A stretch of DNA of 12,920 bases from an uncultured Lachnospiraceae bacterium. GTDB lineage: Bacteria > Bacillota > Clostridia > Lachnospirales > Lachnospiraceae. A program made the translations under genes and the position numbers. Below the pieces are notes generated by a model. The model was not told the origin of the DNA. It saw only the letters and a list, made by a program, of their open reading frames with translations, and ran no database searches. Shown piece by piece: positions 6,782 to 12,920 of this stretch; position 1 is the stretch's first letter; the number at the start of each line of letters is the position of its first letter. The stretch spans positions 1 through 12,920 of the forward strand of contig CAOJLW010000037.1 of assembly GCA_948438565.1 (NCBI GenBank), read 5' to 3'.

Positions 6782-8037
6782 ATATGATAAAAAAAATAGC
6801 TTTGACTGCGTCGATCTTGTTATTTGTTTTGGCGCAGGCTTTTTCTTTTTATGTCATATATATTAGCCATCAGGAAAAAATTGAGCTGTTAAAAACACAT
6901 GAAGGGAATATGTTTGAAAAAGCCATTCAGGAATTTCGAAGAGAACTTTCAAAGGGAACGTATGATCCGTTTGTACAAAGCCATGTGGTGACCTATTTTT
7001 TTCGTAAATATATGCCGGAGGGCTCCGCCATCTATTATGGAGAAAAAGAATTATTTAACAGCAGCAGCTATACGTTGAGTATTGAAAATTTAGAGTTTAG
7101 TGAGGAAGCGTATCCATGTAACTATAAGTTGGAAAAAATCAATGGACATTATCTTCAGATTTATTTTATGGAATCGGATCCGCCTTGGCCCAATATCAAG
7201 CATGACGAAAGGTATGTTTTTTTTCATGTAAAAGATATTACGTCCCTATTTCAAAAGAGCTTTTATTTTATGATTCGGGAAATGCTGATTGCTTTTTTTG
7301 CATCTTTTGGCATGGGACTGCTTCTGATTTATCTGATTAAAAAAATTACCAAGCCGTTACAGGCAATCAATGAAGCGCAGAGACAATTAATCGGCAGTAT
7401 GTCGCATGAATTAAAAACGCCTTTAACGGCTATCCGGGGATATTCTGAAACCTTGCTTGGCGTCAGGCTTTCAAAGGTTCAGGAAGAAAAAGCCCTTTTG
7501 TACATTAACCATGAAAGTGCAAGGCTTTCACGTCTTTCAGAAAAGATGATGGAATTGACAAAATTATATGAACCGGAATGTAAGATTTTGTTACAGGAGG
7601 TTTCAATAGAAAAATTGTTTGAGGCGGTTACGAATAGTGTGGGACATAGGATATCGGAAAAAGGGATGAAATTCATTTGGGAGGGGAATTTTCAGGAAAA
7701 GAAAATGTTTTTGGACGAAGATTTGATGACCAGCTTTTTCATTAATTTGATCAATAACAGCATCATGGCGTCTAAAGAGGGAAGTCGTATTTTTATAGGC
7801 GCAGACGACCATAGGCTTTGGGTAAGGGACGAGGGATGTGGAATTCCAATCGAAGAAGTGGATAAAGTAAAGAAAGCATTTTATCGTGTGGATAAATCCA
7901 GATCGAGAAAAAGCGGAAATATGGGACTTGGACTTGCACTGTGTGAACAGATTGCGACGGTTCATCAGGGATGTATGCAGATAGAGAGCGAGGTGGGAAA
8001 AGGCACAAAAGTTGTCTTTACAGAACGTTTACAATAA
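6778..8037 (+). CDS. Membrane sensor histidine kinase with minimal linker
   Basis: A 419-residue sensor kinase, partner of the upstream regulator. Helix 1 is at about 7-29, an extracytoplasmic sensing region of about 135 residues follows, and helix 2 is at about 169-188. Then come the phosphoacceptor H210 in SHELKTPLTAIRGYSETLL, the N box around N323-N327 (NLINNS), G1 box D351-EGCGIP, the F-box-like FYRVDKSR, and G2 box GNMGLGLAL from residue 380. Only about 20 residues separate helix 2 from the H box (ITKP, then directly to H210), so a full HAMP domain is absent. The start overlaps the regulator stop as ATGA, with GGAGG 7 nt upstream. The last codons contain the TTTACA boxes of the next promoter. 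The ligand is unknown; the sensing region matched nothing I recognise. Confidence 0.93.
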   Translation: MNMIKKIALTASILLFVLAQAFSFYVIYISHQEKIELLKTHEGNMFEKAIQEFRRELSKGTYDPFVQSHVVTYFFRKYMPEGSAIYYGEKELFNSSSYTLSIENLEFSEEAYPCNYKLEKINGHYLQIYFMESDPPWPNIKHDERYVFFHVKDITSLFQKSFYFMIREMLIAFFASFGMGLLLIYLIKKITKPLQAINEAQRQLIGSMSHELKTPLTAIRGYSETLLGVRLSKVQEEKALLYINHESARLSRLSEKMMELTKLYEPECKILLQEVSIEKLFEAVTNSVGHRISEKGMKFIWEGNFQEKKMFLDEDLMTSFFINLINNSIMASKEGSRIFIGADDHRLWVRDEGCGIPIEEVDKVKKAFYRVDKSRSRKSGNMGLGLALCEQIATVHQGCMQIESEVGKGTKVVFTERLQ

Positions 8038-8070
8038 GATGAATATTTGTAAATGAAAGATAAGTAGAAT
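8017..8070 (+). promoter_or_regulatory. Promoter with tandem TTTACA operator ahead of the lipoprotein/ABC operon
   Basis: TTTACA at 8017-8022 and 8028-8033, again with a 5-base gap, is followed after exactly 31 bases by TAGAAT (8065-8070), one base from the -10 consensus. No -35 hexamer is visible. The middle of the gap is AAC in both this site and the site at 6026-6042, and ATNANAT follows the second box in both. The boxes fall inside the last codons of the kinase gene, before its stop at 8035-8037. An inverted TTTACA (TGTAAA) lies at 8048-8053. The site predicts that the lipoprotein operon is activated by the same regulator as the kinase operon. Confidence 0.7.
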
Positions 8071-8090
8071 GTTCTTATAACTGATAGATA

Positions 8091-8131
8091 CCCTCAGTAG
8101 ACAAGGCGTGCGTTCTTTTGTTTGCTGAGGG
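8091..8131 (+). promoter_or_regulatory. Leader hairpin in the 5' untranslated region of the lipoprotein operon
   Basis: CCCTCAG (8091-8097) pairs with CTGAGGG (8125-8131). Above an internal loop of three bases on each side, ACAA (8101-8104) pairs with TTGT (8118-8121), leaving a 13-base apical loop. No T-tract follows, so it is not a standard terminator. It would sit close to the 5' end of the mRNA if transcription starts about 7 bases after 8070, and may stabilise the message. A consensus AGGAGG follows at 8149-8154. Confidence 0.5.
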
Positions 8132-8159
8132 AATTGTAAACGGATAACAGGAGGTAAGG

Positions 8160-9653
8160 ATGAAAAGAAGAGCAGTAACAGTATTCTTATGCTTTAGTAT
8201 GAGTTTTCTTTGTTTGGCCGGTTGTGAAAAGACCCCGGAGGAATCAATTGTAAGAGAAAAAGGAACGGACAATACAAAAAAGTATGAAAGTGGAGACAAT
8301 GCGGACGATTTGCTCCGCAAACAGCTTAATGCTCCCGAGCATTATAAAAATGAAGCAAGTTATGAAAACGGCGGCTTGATCATTGATACGGATGCAGATG
8401 TTATAGTGCCGGAGGTCAGTGCGGTACATACTTATGAGGTTACGGCAAAAGAAGTGAATCAGGATCTGATCGATACAGTGACAAATGTATTTTTTGAAGA
8501 TGAGACGGTTTATCATGCATTTTCATATGGTGAGTGGACGAAAGATGATTATCAGGAACGGATTACTTTGTTAAAAAAATATAAGGCGGAAGGAAATTTG
8601 GATCCATATCATTTCGGGAAAGATGAGAACGGAAATTATTATTTTAATATAGATGATGAAATTGCAAAAAGCGAAGAGGCCATTCAAAGCGCGCCGGATG
8701 AAAGAAAAAAAGAAGCGGTAATACCAGCCTTCGGTCTGGAGTATTCAACTGGTAAAGAACAGTTAAAAGAGAAAGATGAGAATCATTTTGACGGCGTTGT
8801 GGAAGCATCTGATGGTATTTATGATTATGAGATTAGTTATTTAATGAAACCAGATGTAAAGTTTCTGATTACCAAGAAAAAGAACGATCTGGCGGATCCG
8901 TTAGAATTTACAGACTGGACAGAAGGGGAATATGTCATGAATAATTTCGATGACAGCTATATTTCGGAAGAAGCGATTCAAGATAAGCTCAATATATCAT
9001 TGGAAGACGCCCAAAAAATTGCGGAAGAAAAGATAGAAAAGCTGGGATGGGATTTAAAAGTTTACGATTGGGATTACAGCGTGTTCTGCCATGGAGAAGA
9101 AGGGGTCAGAGAGGAAAATATGCTGGATGCCGGATATCTGTTTTATTTTTCCAGGGAACTGGAAGGTGTTCCGATTACGCATACGGCTTCTTATGGCGGA
9201 TCCTTGGAGGATATGGACAGTACGCTGGTTCCATGGAGCTATGAGCGGTGCAGCGTCATTGTCGGAGACGATGGAATACAACAGGTAGAAATTTATAATC
9301 CCTATGATATTGGAAAGGTGCAGACAGAAAATGTCAAATTGATGGATTTTGATCAGATTGCAGAGATCTATGAGCAGATGATGGAAGTGTCAAATGCAGA
9401 TATTACAAATTATGAAGCGAATAGAAAATATCATATTCGGAAAATTGTGTTGGGTTATACCAGAATATACGATCCGACAAAAAACAATGAACAAGGAATG
9501 TTAGTTCCGGCCTGGGATTTTTTTGGAGCTTTTGATTCTAAGGATTTAGAAGGAAATCTGTTGGCGCAAAATTCAGGAGAACGGTCGACGCAAAGCCATA
9601 TGACGATTAATGCCATAGATGGGACAGTGATTGACCGGGGATTAGGATATTAA
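8160..9653 (+). CDS. Lipoprotein, first of two tandem paralogues (DUF6034-like)
   Basis: A 497-residue lipoprotein expected on the outer face of the membrane: MKRR, a hydrophobic run, then lipobox LAGC with Cys22 and the start CEKTPEESIV. I recall this Cys-x-x-TPE opening and the block IDTDADVIVPEV from Clostridia proteins grouped as DUF6034; that name is from memory. The segment from about residue 278 (NISLEDAQKIAEEKIEKLG) looks PepSY-like. The C-terminal third is the most conserved against the paralogue: MDFDQIAEIYEQMMEV from residue 395, LVPAWDFFG at 448-456, and an end INAIDGTVIDRGLGY. AGGAGG sits 5 nt before the ATG. No enzymatic motif was seen. Its place between a two-component system and an ABC transporter suggests a sensing, binding or folding role at the cell surface. 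Confidence 0.82.
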   Translation: MKRRAVTVFLCFSMSFLCLAGCEKTPEESIVREKGTDNTKKYESGDNADDLLRKQLNAPEHYKNEASYENGGLIIDTDADVIVPEVSAVHTYEVTAKEVNQDLIDTVTNVFFEDETVYHAFSYGEWTKDDYQERITLLKKYKAEGNLDPYHFGKDENGNYYFNIDDEIAKSEEAIQSAPDERKKEAVIPAFGLEYSTGKEQLKEKDENHFDGVVEASDGIYDYEISYLMKPDVKFLITKKKNDLADPLEFTDWTEGEYVMNNFDDSYISEEAIQDKLNISLEDAQKIAEEKIEKLGWDLKVYDWDYSVFCHGEEGVREENMLDAGYLFYFSRELEGVPITHTASYGGSLEDMDSTLVPWSYERCSVIVGDDGIQQVEIYNPYDIGKVQTENVKLMDFDQIAEIYEQMMEVSNADITNYEANRKYHIRKIVLGYTRIYDPTKNNEQGMLVPAWDFFGAFDSKDLEGNLLAQNSGERSTQSHMTINAIDGTVIDRGLGY

Positions 9654-9675
9654 AAGAATGGAAGGAACTGTTTAT

Positions 9676-11169
9676 ATGAGGAGAAAAGCGTTTTTCCTGA
9701 TTTTTTGCATTTGTAGCGGAATGTTGGCAGGATGCGAAAAAACGCCGGAGGATACAATCGTCAAAAAGAAAGGGGCGGAAAGCATTCGGGAATATCAAAG
9801 TACGGAACATATGGGAAGTGCATTATATAAAAACTTAGGCGTTCCAAAGCGCTATAAAAACCAATCTGTTTATGAAAACGGAAGGCTGGTAATTGATACG
9901 GACGCAGATGTGTTGGTTCCGGATGTAGAGAATATCAGTACTTATTCGGTATCAGCAAAAAATGCGGATCAGAAAATGATTGATTTTGTAACGGACGTAT
10001 TTTTTCCGGATGCAAAATTTTATCACAGTGAGGACTATAACACTTTGACAAAAGAGGAGTGTCAGCAAAAAATAACGGAGTTGAAAAAATATCAAGCGGA
10101 TGCAAATCTGGATCCCTATCATTATGGAAAGGATAAAAATGGAGATTATTACTTTAATTTGGAGTCACGGATTGCATATTATGAGGAAAATTTAAAAAAT
10201 GCCCCAAATGAAAAATCAATGGAAGAAATTTGTCCGTCTTTTGGCCTCGATTATCCGGTTTATGACGACAATAATATGCTAAAAAAAGAGATACTAGAGG
10301 ATTTTTTTTATGGGACGGCAGAAGCAAAAGACGGGATCTACAATTATAGTATCAGCAATGGCAAACCAGATTTAGAATTTAAAATTGAAAAACAATGGGA
10401 TCATCAAATCGGTTTGTTTGAGCCTGTTTATGAGATAACTGGGGAACAAATCATGGACAGCGGAGATTGCACGGATCATATGTGGACTAAAGATGAAATA
10501 GAAAAATATATCCATATATCCTATGAAGATGCAGAAAAAATAGTATTGGAAAAAATAAATAATTTGGATATGAATTTTACAGTTTATGGCTGGGATTACA
10601 ATTTATTCTATCATGGAACTGAAATAATGAGTGAAAGCAATATTTTAGACGGCGGATATATTTTTTATTTTAGCAGGGAAGTGGACAATGTACCGATTAC
10701 TTATACAAGTATTTGGGGCGGTGGCTTAGAGGATATAGACAGTACGCTGGAACCATGGCGATACGAACGCTGTATAGTCATTGTTGGCAGTGATGGAATC
10801 CGCGGCGTAGAGCTGCAAAATCCCTATGAGATTGGGCAGATACAGACTCAAAATGTAAAAATGATGGATTTTGACAGTATGATTCGTATTTATGAGCAAA
10901 TGATGGAAATATCCCATTCAGATCTGCCAATAGATGAAAAATTGAGAATGTATCATATTCGAAAAATTACATTAGGATATTGTAGAATTTATGATCCAAC
11001 GGTAAACAATACTGCCGGACTTTTGGTTCCCGTCTGGGATTTTTTTGGTGAGTTTGATCTGGATAGCGAAAATGAGTCGTATCAAAATTCCGGAGAACAT
11101 TCCATCCGTAGCCTGTTAACAATTAATGCAATAGACGGTACGGTGATTGATCGGGAATTGGGGTATTAA
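9676..11169 (+). CDS. Lipoprotein, second tandem paralogue (DUF6034-like)
   Basis: A second 497-residue lipoprotein, 22 nt after the first, with lipobox LAGC (Cys20) and the same CEKTPED opening. By eye about half the residues match the first copy, including IDTDADVLVPDV, NLDPYHYGKDKNGDYYFN, VYGWDYNLFYHG, GYIFYFSREV, MMDFDSMIRIYEQMME, LLVPVWDFFG and a tail INAIDGTVIDRELGY. The middle (about residues 180-270) diverges most, which is where the two may differ in partner or ligand. An ATG at 9658 is in frame, but 9676 gives a clean signal peptide and has AAGGA about 9 nt upstream. The copies clearly arose by tandem duplication, and it is not recent given the divergence. Cotranscription with both neighbours is likely. 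Confidence 0.82.
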   Translation: MRRKAFFLIFCICSGMLAGCEKTPEDTIVKKKGAESIREYQSTEHMGSALYKNLGVPKRYKNQSVYENGRLVIDTDADVLVPDVENISTYSVSAKNADQKMIDFVTDVFFPDAKFYHSEDYNTLTKEECQQKITELKKYQADANLDPYHYGKDKNGDYYFNLESRIAYYEENLKNAPNEKSMEEICPSFGLDYPVYDDNNMLKKEILEDFFYGTAEAKDGIYNYSISNGKPDLEFKIEKQWDHQIGLFEPVYEITGEQIMDSGDCTDHMWTKDEIEKYIHISYEDAEKIVLEKINNLDMNFTVYGWDYNLFYHGTEIMSESNILDGGYIFYFSREVDNVPITYTSIWGGGLEDIDSTLEPWRYERCIVIVGSDGIRGVELQNPYEIGQIQTQNVKMMDFDSMIRIYEQMMEISHSDLPIDEKLRMYHIRKITLGYCRIYDPTVNNTAGLLVPVWDFFGEFDLDSENESYQNSGEHSIRSLLTINAIDGTVIDRELGY

Positions 11170-11173
11170 AATT

Positions 11174-12073
11174 ATGGGAGTATGCAGACAGATTGCTATT
11201 CTTGTCAGATGGAATTTTTTGGGTTTCCATAAAAATCCAAGAATCATTATGACGTTTTTCTTTTCGTTTATTCTTTGTTTTTTCTTGAGCGATCGGGTTA
11301 TGACGGTAGCGGAATATTATGAATCTCCAATGCAGGCATTGGAACCGTTTATCTGGACTTTTGGAGATGCGACTTCTATATTGCTGTGTGCGCTGCTTTT
11401 GATCCTGCTGTTTATGGATTTGCCAAAATTAAGTCCATTTATGCCTTATATGTTGCTGCGGACGAAAAAAAACAGATGGCTTTTAGCGCAGATTATCTAT
11501 ATATTTCTGGTCACGTGTTTTTATATGCTGTTTGTATTTTTGGTAACTAGCGTACTTTGTATGAAAAAAACGTATCCGGGAAATATATGGAGCAAAACGG
11601 CAGCGCTGCTTGCTTATTCTGAAATGGGAAAAAAGCTGTCTGTTCCATCCACGGTAAAAGTTATGGAAAGTACCAGTCCTATGGTATGCGGTGTGCAGAT
11701 CATGCTGTTACTGATCGGTTATGCATTGACATTAAGTCTTTGGATGTTATTGTTTCAAATGAAGGCCGGAAAAAAAGCCGGCATTGCAGCAGGATTGGCT
11801 TACAGTCTGTTTGGCTTTTTACTTAATCCAAAAGTATTGGCGGCGCTGCTGCATAAGGAAGATTATCAGATGTTTCAGATTCGCAGAATTACGGGGTGGA
11901 TAAGTCCTCTAAATCATGCGACATATGGGATGCATGATTTTGGATATGATATCCTGCCTTCTATCTGGCAGTCTTATCTGTTATTTTTCTTCCTGTCATT
12001 GTTGTTGGCGTTATTGTCCGCTTTGATATTAAAAAAATACAATTTCAGTTCTTTTACCGGGGAATCGCTATGA
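11174..12073 (+). CDS. ABC-2-type transporter permease subunit
   Basis: A 299-residue integral membrane protein with about six helices. From the sequence they lie near residues 22-40, 67-86, 100-128, 165-190, 200-216 and 265-288. A long polar loop (about 128-163) between helices 3 and 4 is probably outside the cell. There is no signal for a soluble domain. The start 11174 is 4 nt after the lipoprotein stop with GGGG upstream; a TTG at 11147 inside the lipoprotein gene is in frame but unlikely. The next permease gene overlaps by ATGA and an ABC ATPase gene follows, so this is probably one transmembrane half of an ABC transporter. Sequence is poorly conserved in this class, so the call rests on topology and context. 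The substrate and direction of transport are unknown. Confidence 0.72.
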   Translation: MGVCRQIAILVRWNFLGFHKNPRIIMTFFFSFILCFFLSDRVMTVAEYYESPMQALEPFIWTFGDATSILLCALLLILLFMDLPKLSPFMPYMLLRTKKNRWLLAQIIYIFLVTCFYMLFVFLVTSVLCMKKTYPGNIWSKTAALLAYSEMGKKLSVPSTVKVMESTSPMVCGVQIMLLLIGYALTLSLWMLLFQMKAGKKAGIAAGLAYSLFGFLLNPKVLAALLHKEDYQMFQIRRITGWISPLNHATYGMHDFGYDILPSIWQSYLLFFFLSLLLALLSALILKKYNFSSFTGESL

Positions 12074-12786
12074 AAGAGTTGTTACGTGAAAAAGGTTTGT
12101 GGATTTCGTCATGGATATTTCTGTTTGTTTTGTTCCTGGGTTTTCCGTTTTCTCAGATTGAGACGCCTTTGAATACAGGCAGTTTTATAAAATTTTATCA
12201 GGAAATGCTCCACGCACAGGCGGTCTTGTTTTTTATTCCAATTCTGTCTGTGCTGCCGGTGGGAGCCGCTTACGTTAAAGATTCTTCGAGTGGATTTTTA
12301 AAATTTTATATTACAAGAATGAATCGAATGGAATATATCAAAAGAAAAACATATCAGATCTATATGGGAGGGTTTTTACCATTTTTCTTTTCCGGCATGA
12401 CAGCTTTTTTGATTTGTTTTTTATTTTTATTTCCTCTTGAGATTGCAGGAAACTTTTTGTGGGAGGATTTTTTTGAAACGCTTCTTCTGCTACTGCGGAT
12501 TTGTCTGACAGGTGGGATTTTAGCAGAAATATCAGGGATTTTTGCTGTATTATGTTGCAATTATTATATGGCTTATGGCTTACCGTTTGTCTGTTACTAT
12601 ATGCTTGTCATTTTAAAAGAACGTTATTTGCCGGATATGTATGCAATGTATCCGGGAGAATGGATTGTTTTTGAAAAAGGTTGGGGAGCGGATGGAAGTG
12701 GAATATGGATTTTTTTTGCTGTTTTTTCTTTGACAGCGCTATGGATGCACTCGTTATTGCTGTATGTGAGGCTGCAAAAGATTTGA
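12070..12786 (+). CDS. Second ABC-2-type transporter permease subunit
   Basis: A 238-residue membrane protein with about six helices (near 11-27, 48-70, 98-124, 136-162, 168-184 and 212-234). The segment after helix 2, VKDSSSGFLKFYITRMNRMEYIKRK, is a basic cytoplasmic loop like the one that meets the ATPase in ABC-2 permeases, where a run of the type GF(I/L)xxxxxR is common. It overlaps the preceding permease by four bases (ATGA) and ends 18 nt before the ATPase gene. The two permeases are not obviously similar in sequence, so a heterodimeric membrane part with the downstream ATPase is the simplest model. Function beyond that is not visible. Confidence 0.72.
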   Translation: MKELLREKGLWISSWIFLFVLFLGFPFSQIETPLNTGSFIKFYQEMLHAQAVLFFIPILSVLPVGAAYVKDSSSGFLKFYITRMNRMEYIKRKTYQIYMGGFLPFFFSGMTAFLICFLFLFPLEIAGNFLWEDFFETLLLLLRICLTGGILAEISGIFAVLCCNYYMAYGLPFVCYYMLVILKERYLPDMYAMYPGEWIVFEKGWGADGSGIWIFFAVFSLTALWMHSLLLYVRLQKI

Positions 12787-12804
12787 AAAAAGGAGAGTCC
12801 AAAA

Positions 12805-12920
12805 ATGCCTTATATAGAAATAGATCATGTCGTAAAAAGATTTGGAGAGGATACGGTTCTACATGATATTTGCGTTACTATGGAACAAGGTAAGGTATAT
12901 GGAATTTCAGGCAATAACGG
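12805..12920 (+). CDS. ABC transporter ATP-binding protein, N-terminal fragment
   Basis: Only 38 codons are in the window and the gene continues to the right. The opening, IDHVVKRFGEDTVLHDICVTMEQGKVYGISGNNG, has the usual ABC ATPase A-loop and beta-strand pattern. It reaches the start of Walker A, GxxGxxG, just where the window ends; the GK(S/T) lysine is outside. AGGAG at 12791-12795 precedes the ATG by 9 nt. It follows two permease genes and very likely powers them. Walker B, signature motif and length cannot be checked here. Confidence 0.88.
   Translation, partial: MPYIEIDHVVKRFGEDTVLHDICVTMEQGKVYGISGNN

Noticed and set aside
7603..7965. 120-codon open frame on the minus strand inside the kinase gene
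   Set aside because: The + strand encodes the intact kinase ATP-binding domain here; the reverse frame has no recognisable motif.
8076..8081. TATAAC as the -10 of the lipoprotein promoter
   Set aside because: A reasonable hexamer, but TAGAAT at 8065-8070 keeps exactly the same 31-base distance to the TTTACA boxes as the regulator promoter; start mapping would decide.

Overview
The window reads as low-GC Firmicutes chromosome. Clostridia, probably Lachnospiraceae, is the best guess. The reasons are AT-rich coding sequence with strong AGGAGG-type ribosome sites, the gene order mnmE-mnmG-rsmG (usual near the replication origin of Firmicutes), and a Clostridia-style two-component system feeding a lipoprotein and ABC-transporter operon. 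All genes lie on the + strand.

Positions 1-2818 are housekeeping: the 3' end of mnmE, then mnmG and rsmG, which modify tRNA wobble uridines and 16S rRNA. Positions 2822-5057 follow with almost no gap and hold three less familiar genes. These are an MFS-type transporter resembling the fosmidomycin-resistance family, a small four-helix membrane protein, and an exported, C-terminally anchored protein with two SH3-like segments. A 316-base gap (5058-5373) contains a GC-richer, 220-bp element built as a long imperfect inverted repeat with two internal hairpins. It looks like a MITE-type or other dispersed palindromic element. A HAD phosphatase gene follows at 5374-6024.

Positions 6025-12920 form what looks like one regulatory and envelope module: an OmpR-family response regulator, a sensor kinase with almost no HAMP linker, two tandem paralogous lipoproteins of 497 residues each, two ABC-2-type permeases, and the start of an ABC ATPase cut off by the window edge. 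The most notable observation is that the same promoter architecture occurs twice. TTTACA, 5 nt, TTTACA, 31 nt and a -10 hexamer appear upstream of the regulator gene and again, with identical spacing, ahead of the lipoprotein operon, where the boxes lie inside the last codons of the kinase gene. Neither promoter has a recognisable -35. The simplest reading is that the regulator activates both its own operon and the lipoprotein/ABC operon. The signal and the transported substrate cannot be read from the sequence.
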